From Streptomyces griseomycini (GTDB lineage Bacteria; Actinomycetota; Actinomycetes; Streptomycetales; Streptomycetaceae), in assembly GCF_014203535.1 (NCBI RefSeq), contig NZ_JACHJI010000005.1, positions 334,059-398,058 on the forward strand: a stretch of DNA of 64,000 nt, in the 5' to 3' direction. The notes under the pieces were generated by a model. It did no database searches. It was not told the DNA's origin and saw only the letters and a list, made by a program, of their open reading frames with translations. This document shows positions 40,250 to 48,583 of this stretch, in pieces (positions within the stretch are counted from its first letter, which is position 1; every line of letters starts with the position of its first letter). The translations under genes were made by a program, and so were the position numbers.

Positions 40250-43171
40250 TCAGGCCGCCGGGGCGTAGGGCAGCCTGGCCTCCACCCGGAACCCGCCCTG
40301 CTCGGTAGCCCCGGCGTGGAACTGGCCGCCCAGCACCTCGGCCCGCTCGCGCATGCTGACCAGCCCCAAGCCCCCGCTGGGCAAAGCGCCGGCAGGCCGA
40401 GAGCCCGGAGCGGCGTTCTCCACCACCACCTCCACTACCTGGGGCAGGTAGCGCACCACCACCTGGGCCGGGGCGTCCCCGGCATGCTTGTGTGCGTTGG
40501 TCAAGGACTCCTGCACGATGCGATACGCCGCCAACTCCATGATCCGACTGGCCGGACGTGCCGGGCCTTCCACGTGCAAGTCCACCGGTGCCCCGGTGGT
40601 GCGCACTTGGGTCACCAACGGCGTCAGATCCGCCAGCTTCGGCTGCGCCGCCCCCACCTCGGCCGGCTGATCCGACTGCAGCGCCCCCAGCACTTGGCGC
40701 AGCTCGGCCAAAGTCTGCTGTCCCAGTCGGCCGATCAGTTCAGCGGCGGCCGCGGTGGCCTGTGCACTCCGGGCGGCTTGGACTTGAGCGGTGTTGGCGT
40801 GCATCACCATGTGGGTGATGCCGTGGCCGACCACATCGTGCATCTCCCGGGCGATGCGGGCCCGCTCCTCGGCCTGGGCTCTGGCGGCCAGCAGGTGTCG
40901 TTCGCGTTCGAGCCGGACGGCATGCTCCCGCAGGCCTGCGATCACTTGGCGGCGGGTCTTGACATACAGGCCCAGTCCGACTGGAACCACGATAAAAGGT
41001 ATCAGGTTATAGACCAGGCCCGACAGTATTGAGAATTTATTCCCGGCAACATTGTAGTGCAAGATGTTGACCACCCACAGCGATGTCGCGGTGAGAGTGA
41101 CCACTGTCAGGGCGCGCCGGGATGTGCTGGAAAGCGCCAGTACATACAGTCCGGCCGTGACCGGGAGAACGATGGCCCACCAGGTGAGAGCGACGTCAGG
41201 GAAAAAGAATTGGCCGCGAAGGGGAGGCAAGAAGCCGTTGAACCAGAAGTGGAAAGCGAATAGTCCGAGGAGGACGGGAGGCAGGGGACGGCGATGGTGC
41301 ACGCACCATCCCGACACCACCGGCGTCACGACATCGATCACCCAAGTGACCGCCAGTATGGACAGGAATTCACCCGACCCCTCGTCCTGGTAGGAGTGCC
41401 ATGTTCCGATCAGGTCCAGCAGTGCCGCGGGGAAGGCGACCGCGGCCAAGGCCCGCCAGGCCCCTGAGAGTGCCAGCGCGTACAGGCCGCCCCACAGCAT
41501 GATCTTGACGGCCCACCAGGTGAGGCCGGATTCCGGGATGACGGTGTGGTGCAAGGGGGGCAGCACGGGGGCGCCGAAGTACAGGAGGCACAGGCCCAGG
41601 CCGGCCAGGGCCGGGGGCAGGGGGTGACGGCGGTGCTTGAGCAGCAGGAGGCCGGTCCCCACTCCGACCGCGAGGGTCCCCAGCGTGACGAGGAGCGGCG
41701 ACACCGGCCCTCCGGCCCACGTCCTGGTCCGGGCGATCCGCAGCGCTGCCGTCGCACACACCAGCGCCCCGACCAGCACGAGCAGGCCCTCGACGGCACT
41801 CGGGCCCCGCCAGGGGAGTTGCCGCCACGCTGGGGCAGTCCTGTCCACCGGATCGCGGGGCTCAGGAGCATGAGCCCGAGCCGCCGACGGAGCCGCTCGC
41901 TGGGCGCGGGTGACCGAGCCCGCCGACCGCGGCTGAGCCGTATCGGACTCCTGGGCGTCGCTGCGGCGCAGCACGACGAGGACCTCGCGCAGCTGGGCCA
42001 AGGCCTGTCGGCCCGCATCCCCCAGGTGGCCGATCCTCTCGGCGGCGGTCCGCGGATCGGTGACCGCCCGTGTGGCCAGCGCGTGGGCCTGGCCGATCAT
42101 GTCGGTGACCCGGTGGGCGACCACGTCGTGCATCTCGCGGGCGATGCGGGCCCGCTCGTCGGCGCGGGCCCGGTCGGCCAGCAGGTGTTGCTCGCGCTTC
42201 AGCAGCTCCCCGCGCTCGCGCAGACCGACGATCAGCCGTCGACGGGTCTTGACATACAAACCCAGCCCGACCGGCATCAGGATATGGACCGCCATGCCCT
42301 GGGTCAGGATCCGTAGAAAAATGTCAGGACTTTCGGTGCGGTAGGTGAGCCATTGGGTGAAGGCGACCACGGCGGTTGCGGTGAGGATGACCGCGATCAG
42401 GGCGGACCGGGATGCATTGGAAACGGCCAGTGCATACAAGCCGGATATGAGCATGATGGTGAGGACCCAAGAGGTGGTCTCGGGTGAGGGGAAGGCGAAG
42501 AATCGCTTGCCGAAGGGAAAGAAGATGCCGTACTCGAGAAAGTACACGCCCAGCACGAGCAGGGCGGCGGGCAGCGCACGCCGGTGGCGTACACACCACC
42601 CCAGCACCACCGGTACCACGACATCGGCCGTCCAACGAGACGCCGACATCGCCAGGAACGGCCCGGTTCCCTCGTCCTGGTAGGAGTGCCATGTTCCGAT
42701 CAGGTCCAGCAGTGCCGCGGGGAAGGCGACCGCGGCCAAGGCCCGCCAGGCCCCTGAGAGTGCCAGCGCGTACAGGCCGCCCCACAGCATGATCTTGACG
42801 GCCCACCAGGTGAGGCCGGATTCCGGGATGACGGTGTGGTGCAAGGGGGGCAGCACGGGGGCGCCGAAGTACAGGAGGCACAGGCCCAGGCCGGCCAGGG
42901 CCGGGGGCAGGGGGTGGCGGCGGTGCTTGAGCAGCAGGAGGCCGGTCCCCACTCCGACCGCGAGGGTCCCCAGCGTGACGAGGAGCGGCGACACCGGCCC
43001 TCCGGCCCACGTCCTGGTCCGGGCGATCCGCAGCGCTGCCGTCGCACACACCAGCGCCCCGACCAGCACGAGCAGGCCCTCGACGATCGTGACGCTGCGC
43101 CAGGAAGACCAGCGGGTCACTCGCTGCGCAGGAGACCGGATAACGGCACGAAAGGAGAGTGTTCGGGCCAC
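40250..43171 (-). CDS. Fused double-sensor histidine kinase
   Basis: This 973-residue protein is about twice the family length. Residues 28-310 form a multi-TM sensor; about 320-395 form a HisKA_3 domain (RIAREMHDVVAHRVTDMIGQ) that ends without an ATPase domain. After a Pro/Arg/Ala-rich linker, about 460-740 repeat the sensor and about 750-820 a second HisKA_3 (RIAREMHDVVGHGITHMVMH), then a single HATPase_c (NAHKHAG, GGLGLVSMRERAEVLGGQF). The first 139 residues of both sensors are identical; the rest is diverged. It looks like two tandem kinase genes joined after loss of the first ATPase domain. GTG 43171 has GGAG upstream. Assembly error is an alternative. Confidence 0.85.
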   Translation of the reverse strand: MARTLSFRAVIRSPAQRVTRWSSWRSVTIVEGLLVLVGALVCATAALRIARTRTWAGGPVSPLLVTLGTLAVGVGTGLLLLKHRRHPLPPALAGLGLCLLYFGAPVLPPLHHTVIPESGLTWWAVKIMLWGGLYALALSGAWRALAAVAFPAALLDLIGTWHSYQDEGTGPFLAMSASRWTADVVVPVVLGWCVRHRRALPAALLVLGVYFLEYGIFFPFGKRFFAFPSPETTSWVLTIMLISGLYALAVSNASRSALIAVILTATAVVAFTQWLTYRTESPDIFLRILTQGMAVHILMPVGLGLYVKTRRRLIVGLRERGELLKREQHLLADRARADERARIAREMHDVVAHRVTDMIGQAHALATRAVTDPRTAAERIGHLGDAGRQALAQLREVLVVLRRSDAQESDTAQPRSAGSVTRAQRAAPSAARAHAPEPRDPVDRTAPAWRQLPWRGPSAVEGLLVLVGALVCATAALRIARTRTWAGGPVSPLLVTLGTLAVGVGTGLLLLKHRRHPLPPALAGLGLCLLYFGAPVLPPLHHTVIPESGLTWWAVKIMLWGGLYALALSGAWRALAAVAFPAALLDLIGTWHSYQDEGSGEFLSILAVTWVIDVVTPVVSGWCVHHRRPLPPVLLGLFAFHFWFNGFLPPLRGQFFFPDVALTWWAIVLPVTAGLYVLALSSTSRRALTVVTLTATSLWVVNILHYNVAGNKFSILSGLVYNLIPFIVVPVGLGLYVKTRRQVIAGLREHAVRLERERHLLAARAQAEERARIAREMHDVVGHGITHMVMHANTAQVQAARSAQATAAAAELIGRLGQQTLAELRQVLGALQSDQPAEVGAAQPKLADLTPLVTQVRTTGAPVDLHVEGPARPASRIMELAAYRIVQESLTNAHKHAGDAPAQVVVRYLPQVVEVVVENAAPGSRPAGALPSGGLGLVSMRERAEVLGGQFHAGATEQGGFRVEARLPYAPAA
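41381..41795. repeat. 415-bp direct repeat, left copy (second sensor)
   Basis: It matches 42671-43085 at constant offset 1290 with one mismatch that I can find (A at 41627 versus G at 42917), a synonymous Arg codon change. Similarity drops sharply at both edges although the flanking protein sequences are homologous. Confidence 0.9.
42671..43085. repeat. 415-bp direct repeat, right copy (first sensor)
   Basis: Partner of 41381-41795. It encodes the N-terminal half of the first sensor (GLLVLVGALVCATAALRIAR onward). Confidence 0.9.
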
Positions 43172-43388
43172 GCGGCATCACTCCACGCAGTGCCACGACG
43201 TTGGTAGGGGGTGCGGAACTGGTGACCTCGCGTAGTCGGTCGTCGCGCACGGGGGACTCAGCCTGGGGCCACGGGCCGATATCCGACCTGAGTGTCCTGA
43301 AGGCGGGAGGCGCCCGCTGACTCGGGGTGATGGGAGTTGTCGAAGCTCCCGGCAACCAGCCTGAACGGACACCTCTCCAGTGCAATTG

Positions 43389-43475
43389 TTTCACGCTCCC
43401 GGCAAGACCCACGCGATCTTCGATGACGAGCACGTGAGCGGTTGCGCCGGGCTGGTCCTGGCCATGAAGGGCTGA
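43389..43475 (+). pseudogene. IS1380-type N-terminal scrap
   Basis: FHAPGKTHAIFDDEHVSGCA then GLVLAMKG to a stop resembles the beginning of IS1380 transposases (F-D-D-x-N/H-L-V-S-x-A-G-L-V). It is only 28 codons long. A different IS1380 lineage from the 31.6-kb copy is possible. Confidence 0.5.
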
Positions 43476-43961
43476 GCGGTGAGGCCGGCGGAGCAGCCCG
43501 CCGGGACCGGCGCGCAGAACGCCCGGAGCGAGGGAAGGGCTACGACCCACGTGGCCAGGGCACGGCGAGTGCTGTACGCGGCGGGCGCAAGCAGAAGGAG
43601 CCACGCAACCGGCGAGTTGTCCCCCAGGATCCTGCCCCCGAGAAGCCCGCCTCTGACGGACAGCCCAGTACCGCCCCCTGCTGTCCGGTGATGGCGACCG
43701 CCGGGCCCACGGTGCCTGACCCGTACCGTGCGTTCGGCGCGCCGATGACCGGCTCGAGGCGTCCGCGCGCCTCGCACGAGGGATCCGGAGCCGGATGCGT
43801 GTGCGCCGAGGGCTCGGACAGGGCCTTCGCCCTGGACGGCTCCTGCCGATCGGCCGGCCGCACCACGACCGCGACGCCCCGCGCAGCCCGGGCACGGGAG
43901 TGCAGCCGAGCCCCGAACTCCTCAGGGCGTGTTTCAGATGCGGCCCGAGGCCGCTGGTTCG
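43476..43961. other. About 490 bases without a supportable gene
   Basis: Both strands have open, Arg/Pro/Ala-rich frames without motifs, start signals or family resemblance. I see nothing to annotate. Confidence 0.35.
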
Positions 43962-44276
43962 TTACTCCTGGCGCAGAGAGGCGAGCCAGCGGTCGTCCTG
44001 GAACTCAGCGGGAACCTCGTCCTCCCGAGGATCGATCCCGCGGCGCTCCAGCTCGTCGAACCATCGGTCCCGCTGCGACTCGGGGAGGCGTCGTCCGCAC
44101 CAAGGGCAGAAGTCGATCGTGACGCTCGACGTACCGCCGTCATGGATGATCAGCCCGTACTCCTGGAACCTGGCGCTGAACCCAACCAGCGCGTCCGGGC
44201 AGGAGGAGGGGTCGTCGTGCTGGTCGCAGCACACGTTCACGCGGCTGGTCATCGCCTCGCAGCAGTGGTCGGTCAT
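43962..44276 (-). CDS. DUF6980-like Cys-rich small protein
   Basis: This 104-residue protein has conserved-looking Cys pairs: MTDHCCEAM, VCCDQHDDPSSCPDALVGFS and IDFCPWCGRRLPESQRDRW, the last a zinc-ribbon-like CPxCG knuckle. GLIIHDGGTSSVTIDFCPWC and the C-terminal DELERRGIDP resemble a family found across bacteria (DUF6980 as I recall). It probably binds zinc; the role is unknown. It is convergent with no close partner. Confidence 0.75.
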   Translation of the reverse strand: MTDHCCEAMTSRVNVCCDQHDDPSSCPDALVGFSARFQEYGLIIHDGGTSSVTIDFCPWCGRRLPESQRDRWFDELERRGIDPREDEVPAEFQDDRWLASLRQE

Positions 44277-44695
44277 GACCCCGGCTTCCCGTCGGTCGGC
44301 ATCGTGACCAGAAGTAGATCACGGTCTGTGATGATCACCGGGCGCACGCGGAGACCTGACGGATGCGCAACGGGTGCTTCGGGTGCGGGGCCTGTGCGGT
44401 GGCCGGTGCCCGGGGACGCGCGACGGCCTCGGGTGCGGGTGGCCGGTGCCGGTGGTGCGGTGCCGGGGCGTGGCTTGTCGTCGGGTTCGTTGCCGGGTCC
44501 TGCGGTGTTCGGGTGCCGGGCCCGGGCGGGGCCGGCCGGTGGGCGTGGCCGGTGCTGGTCCCGCGGGGAACCTGTGCGGGCCACGCCCGTTGCGGGTGAC
44601 TTGCCGCTGCTCGGGCGATATGAAATACCTGAAGAGAGGCTGTTCAACGCTCGCCGGGAAGACCCAGTCCGGGCCGTCCTGGAAGAGGGAGCGCC
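44277..44695. other. Intergenic interval upstream of the Ser/Thr kinase gene
   Basis: About 420 bases, strongly G/T-biased on the plus strand, with no coding signal I trust. The promoter of the kinase gene should lie here; the AT-rich patch at about 44615-44632 (GATATGAAATACCTGAAG) is the best local candidate. Confidence 0.35.
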
Positions 44696-46825
44696 ATGAC
44701 GGGAGCGTACGAGGCCGGCGGGCGGGTGATCGCCGGGCGCTACCGGCTCCTGCGTCGGCTCGGCGCTGGTGGCATGGGACGGGTGTGGCTGGCCCATGAC
44801 CAGGAACTGGCGTGCGAGGTGGCCCTCAAGGAGATCATTCTGCCGCCGGGCGTCCCGGAGGGCGAGGTGGGTTCGCGGATCGCGCGGGCCCGCGCTGAGG
44901 CACAGCATGCCGCGCGGCTGCGCAACCATCCTCATGTCGTCACCGTGTACGACATCGTGGAGTCGGGCGGTCTGCCGTGGATCGTCATGGAGTTCGTACC
45001 CGGTGCCACGGACCTGGAGGCGGTGGTGCGCGAGCGGGGGCCGCTGCTGCTCGCCGATGTCGCCCGGATCGGGCTGGCGATCCTGGACGCCCTGCTGGAG
45101 GGGCACCGGCTCGGCGTGCTGCACCGGGACGTCAAGCCGGCCAATGTCCTGCTGACCGATACCGACCCGCAGTCCCCCCATGGTGCGGAGGGCGGTCGGG
45201 TGCTGCTGACCGACTACGGCATCGCGCTGGGGCCGAGTACCGGCGAGCCGCGTCTGACCGCCCCCGCGGAGATCATCGGGACGGTGCGCTTCATGGCTCC
45301 CGAACGACTCCGCGGTGAGACGCCCACCGCGGCCTCCGACCTGTTCTCCCTCGGCGGCACGCTGTACTTCGCGCTCGAGGGGACCGGCCCCTTCGACCGT
45401 GACTCCGACTGCGCCATGCTGAGTGCCCTGCTGTCGGAGTCTCCAGCTCCGCCGCGCCGGGCGGCGGAGCTGGCCCCGGTCTTTCTGGGGCTGCTGGCCA
45501 AGGATCCCGCGCAGCGGATGGGCGGTGACGAGGCCGCACAGCGGCTGACCTTCATCGCCGCCCAGCCCGGCCCGTCCGGTTCGCGGTCCTCGGCTCTCCC
45601 CCCGCTGCTGCCGCCGGCCGAACCGGCCGAACCGGCCGAACCGGCCGAACCGGCCGAACCGGCCGAACCGGCCGAACCGGCTGGAGTGGCTGGAGTGGCT
45701 GGGCGGACCGACGGCGGGTCGTCGCGCTCGGCGGGGCCGGAGCCGCTGACCGAGTTCCTGCCGCCGGCCGGTTCGGCCGGTCCGCCCCTCAAGCCGCCGC
45801 CGTCCAAGGACTCCAAGGACGAGGAGACCGGGCCGCGGCTCCGTCCGCGGCGGCCCGGGCGCCGGCGGGCCGGGCTCATTGCGGGGGCGGTGGCGGCGGT
45901 GCTGGCCGCGGGGGGCGGTATCTACCTGACGCAGTCGCCCTCCCCGGGTCCTGAACCGTCCCTGATCCGGGTCGGTGATTTCCCCGATGGGGTGGCGGTG
46001 TCCCCGGACGGGGACCGGGCCTACGTGGCCAACAAGAGCTCGGATTCGGTGTCGGTGATCGACACCGAGACGAACCGCACGAAGGGTGCCCCGATTCCCG
46101 TCGACGGTTCCCCGAAGGGGGTGGCGGCGTTCGGGGACCGGGTCTACGTGACCAGCCTGGCCTCGGCCTCCGTGTCGGTGATCGACACCGAGACGAACAA
46201 GGTGGAGCGGACCATCGACGTCGGCCGCGGCCCGCAGGGGGTGGACGTGTCCCCGAACGGGGACCGGGTCTACGTGACCAGCCTGGCCTCGGCCTCCGTG
46301 TCGGTGATCGACACCGAGACGAACAAGGTGGAGCGGACCATCGACGTCGGCCGCGGCCCGCAGGGGGTGGACGTGTCCCCGAACGGGGACCGGGTCTACG
46401 TGACCAACTTCAGCTCCGGTTCGGTGTCGGTGATCGACACCGAGACGAACAAGGTGGAGCGGACCATCGACGTCGGCCGCGGCCCGGCAGGGGTGGCGGT
46501 GTCTCTGATCGGGGACCGGGCCTACGTGGCCAACGGGAGCTCGGGCACGGTCTCGGTGATCGACACCGTGACGAACCGCAAGATGGGCAAACCCATTCCC
46601 GTCGGCCGGGGCCTGCAGGGGGTGGCGGTGTCCCGGATCGAGGACCGGGTCTACGTGACCAACGGGAGCTCGGGCACGGTGTCGGTGATCGACACCGAGA
46701 CGAACAAGGTGGAGCGGACCATCGACGTCGGCCGCGGCCCGGCAGGGGTGGCGGTGTCCCCGGACGGGGGCCGGGTCTACGTGACCAACGGGAGCTCGGG
46801 CACGGTGTCGGTGATCACCATCTAA
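44696..46825 (+). CDS. Membrane Ser/Thr protein kinase with YVTN beta-propeller sensor
   Basis: This 709-residue protein has a cytoplasmic kinase domain at residues 10-290: Gly loop LGAGGMGRVWLAHD, Lys45 in EVALKEI, catalytic HRDVKPANVL (143-152) and TDYG (172-175) in place of DFG. A Pro/Glu/Ala linker contains seven AEP triplets. One TM helix (about 400-417) precedes an extracellular YVTN/SMP-type propeller with repeats such as GDRVYVTSLASASVSVIDTE. It likely senses an external ligand and phosphorylates cell proteins. Two propeller blades are identical at DNA level, showing recent expansion. GGGAG precedes the ATG. Substrates are unknown. Confidence 0.93.
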   Translation: MTGAYEAGGRVIAGRYRLLRRLGAGGMGRVWLAHDQELACEVALKEIILPPGVPEGEVGSRIARARAEAQHAARLRNHPHVVTVYDIVESGGLPWIVMEFVPGATDLEAVVRERGPLLLADVARIGLAILDALLEGHRLGVLHRDVKPANVLLTDTDPQSPHGAEGGRVLLTDYGIALGPSTGEPRLTAPAEIIGTVRFMAPERLRGETPTAASDLFSLGGTLYFALEGTGPFDRDSDCAMLSALLSESPAPPRRAAELAPVFLGLLAKDPAQRMGGDEAAQRLTFIAAQPGPSGSRSSALPPLLPPAEPAEPAEPAEPAEPAEPAEPAGVAGVAGRTDGGSSRSAGPEPLTEFLPPAGSAGPPLKPPPSKDSKDEETGPRLRPRRPGRRRAGLIAGAVAAVLAAGGGIYLTQSPSPGPEPSLIRVGDFPDGVAVSPDGDRAYVANKSSDSVSVIDTETNRTKGAPIPVDGSPKGVAAFGDRVYVTSLASASVSVIDTETNKVERTIDVGRGPQGVDVSPNGDRVYVTSLASASVSVIDTETNKVERTIDVGRGPQGVDVSPNGDRVYVTNFSSGSVSVIDTETNKVERTIDVGRGPAGVAVSLIGDRAYVANGSSGTVSVIDTVTNRKMGKPIPVGRGLQGVAVSRIEDRVYVTNGSSGTVSVIDTETNKVERTIDVGRGPAGVAVSPDGGRVYVTNGSSGTVSVITI
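45617..45679 (+). repeat. 9-bp minisatellite, seven copies, in the kinase linker
   Basis: GCCGAACCG is repeated seven times in frame, encoding Ala-Glu-Pro units, followed by a two-copy GCTGGAGTG repeat. Unit length is a multiple of three, so copy-number changes keep the frame. Confidence 0.9.
46133..46384 (+). repeat. Tandem 126-bp repeat encoding identical propeller blades
   Basis: 46133-46258 and 46259-46384 are identical as far as I can read, each coding 42 residues (one blade). The following unit from 46385 is similar but diverged in its first third. Confidence 0.88.
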
Positions 46826-47087
46826 CCGACCGGCGGCCGGCGGACCGACCGCGCCGACGACCGGGCCGGCTCCCCACCGCCGTAGGCCGCGGCGCGCAGG
46901 ACGTTGCGGGTGGCTCACTCCCCGCGGGTCGGCACCCCCTCGGCAGTTCCTGCCGTTGCGGATCGGGAGCGTTTCCCGGGGCGTGCGGTCAGGCCCCGGG
47001 CGGCATACGTCGTGACAGCGGGGGACCACCGGCCGCCGGCACCACCGGTTCCGATGGGAACGCGCGGCCGGCGGAGGCTGCCTCACC

Positions 47088-47312
47088 TCAGGGCGGCGTG
47101 CAGCCCGGCGGGTTCCAGACGAGCGTGCCGTTCTCGTCGTAGTGGTAATCCGTGCAGGTCTCATGTGGTGCCGCCCTCGGTGATCCCATCGAGGCCTCCG
47201 CTGTTCGGGGCACCGCCTCGGCACCCGCCACGCCCGCCGTCCCGGCGAGCAGCGCAGCAGCGCACGCCGCGCCGGCGAGGTGCCGCAGGCGCCACCAGGA
47301 GCTTGTCGCCAT
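47088..47312 (-). CDS. Small secreted peptide of unknown function
   Basis: This 74-residue precursor starts MATSSWWRLRHLAGAACAAA and has a hydrophobic stretch and an AGVAGAEA cleavage region. The mature part of about 40 residues contains two Cys: HETCTDYHYDENGTLVWNPP then GCTPP. GAGGAG lies six bases before ATG 47312, a very good site for such a short gene. It is next to a surface kinase with a propeller domain and an orphan LuxR regulator. A signalling role is possible but only inferred from location. Confidence 0.78.
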   Translation of the reverse strand: MATSSWWRLRHLAGAACAAALLAGTAGVAGAEAVPRTAEASMGSPRAAPHETCTDYHYDENGTLVWNPPGCTPP

Positions 47313-47537
47313 GATGATCTCCTCAAGGGGTGTAGGGGCTGCTTACCCACCAGCGTGGAAGGCCGGCCATGACGGCGTCAACGGATCTTGAGAGCTTGTC
47401 ACAAGGATGGGACATTTCATGACATCACGGACCTTCCGCACTGTCGTGGCCCTCCGTCCTCCCCCTTCCGCGCCCGGCGGGTCCTGCGGGTCCCGGACCC
47501 GTCACCCGCTTCCGGGAGGGGAGCCGGTGGCCGGGCG

Positions 47538-47783
47538 TCACAGCCCGAGGGCGATGGCCAGCCGCATGAGTTCTGCCGTGCTGGTGAGGCCGGACTTGAC
47601 CCGGACACGGCGCAGATAGGCGTCGACCGTGTGCGGGGACACCCCCATGCGGCGGGCCGTCTGAGCGTAGGTGCGCCCTGCGGCGATGTGCCGCAGAACC
47701 TCCTGCTCGCGCGGGGCCAACGGGGCCTGAACGGGTGCGGGGGCTTCGGCGTACAGCGTGGGTGTGGCGTGCATGGGATTCAC
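47538..47783 (-). CDS. Single-domain LuxR-type HTH regulator
   Basis: This 81-residue paralogue of the protein at 33440-33697 reads LAPREQEVLRHIAAGRTYAQ, ARRMGVSPHTVDAYLRRVRV and TAELMRLAIALGL. It has no receiver or ligand-binding domain. GTG 47783 has GGAG eight bases upstream; ATG 47774 is possible. The secreted-peptide gene begins on the same strand 225 bases downstream of this stop. Confidence 0.88.
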   Translation of the reverse strand: MNPMHATPTLYAEAPAPVQAPLAPREQEVLRHIAAGRTYAQTARRMGVSPHTVDAYLRRVRVKSGLTSTAELMRLAIALGL

Positions 47784-48102
47784 GGGGCTTTCTCCGACGG
47801 ATCGGCTCGGTCATCACTGCTCACGCTCCGGGAAGCGGTCGATATGTACCGAGATGCCGCTGTTGGTGTGCTTCACGTAAAGGGCTCGGGACGCGGTTCC
47901 ACGCCGTGCGTACTTTCCGGAAATTTTCTGCCCCGCCCTGCTCCGCCCTTCCCTCCTTGCCCCTCCCCGCCCCGCCCGGGCCGGGGAGGGCGGAGCGGGG
48001 CGGCGTGCGGACCGGTCTCTTGCCGCTCGGTGCATCCCGCAGCCGGCCGGGGATCCCGGTGACGCGCTGCGTTGGCCGGTCATGTCCGGTGGAGTGGTGT
48101 AG
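47784..48102. other. Upstream region of the LuxR gene with a large inverted repeat
   Basis: Between about 47931 and 48004, GCTCCGCCC and GGGCGGAGC and further C-rich/G-rich arms can form a long imperfect GC-only stem. It may terminate transcripts from either side. No gene seen. Confidence 0.4.
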
Positions 48103-48540
48103 TCACGGCAGCTGTTCTGGTTCCGGTTGCGGGGTGATCCGCGGTTGGGACTCGGCTGGCCGGGTCGTGAAGAGCTCAGCCATGGAGGCTTCCGGCAGGT
48201 GGCGGCGGTCGAGGACCTGCCGCGCGTCGTGGAGCTCGGCCAGGACCGCGGCAGCGAGCCGATCCAGGGCGTCGAGGTCGGGGCGGACCCGGACGACGTC
48301 GGTCCGGCGTTTGATCTCCCGGCTCAGCCGTTCCAGCGGGTTGGCCGACCAGGTCTTCTTCCAGTACGCCGACGGGAGGTCCGCGAACGCGGCGATGTCC
48401 ACCGCGGCATCCAGCAGCACCGTTTTGACCTGCGGGAACTGCCGTCCGAGAGGCGCGTGGGGCAAGAGCGACTCGCGATTCAAGAAGCGACCGACGCCGT
48501 GCTGGTCCGGGCCCGTGACCCTGGACGTCCACATCCCGGC
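48103..48540 (-). pseudogene. IS256-family transposase C-terminal fragment
   Basis: DIAAFADLPSAYWKKTWSAN, then PLERLSREIKRRTDVVRVRP and LAAAVLAELHDARQV, match the last 120 residues of IS256 (Mutator) transposases, including the helix with the catalytic Glu region. The N-terminal two thirds are missing. It abuts the Lrp gene end. Confidence 0.85.
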
Positions 48541-48583
48541 GCTGCTCACGCCGGGGTCGGGCCCTTCCACGACCTCGACGTCG

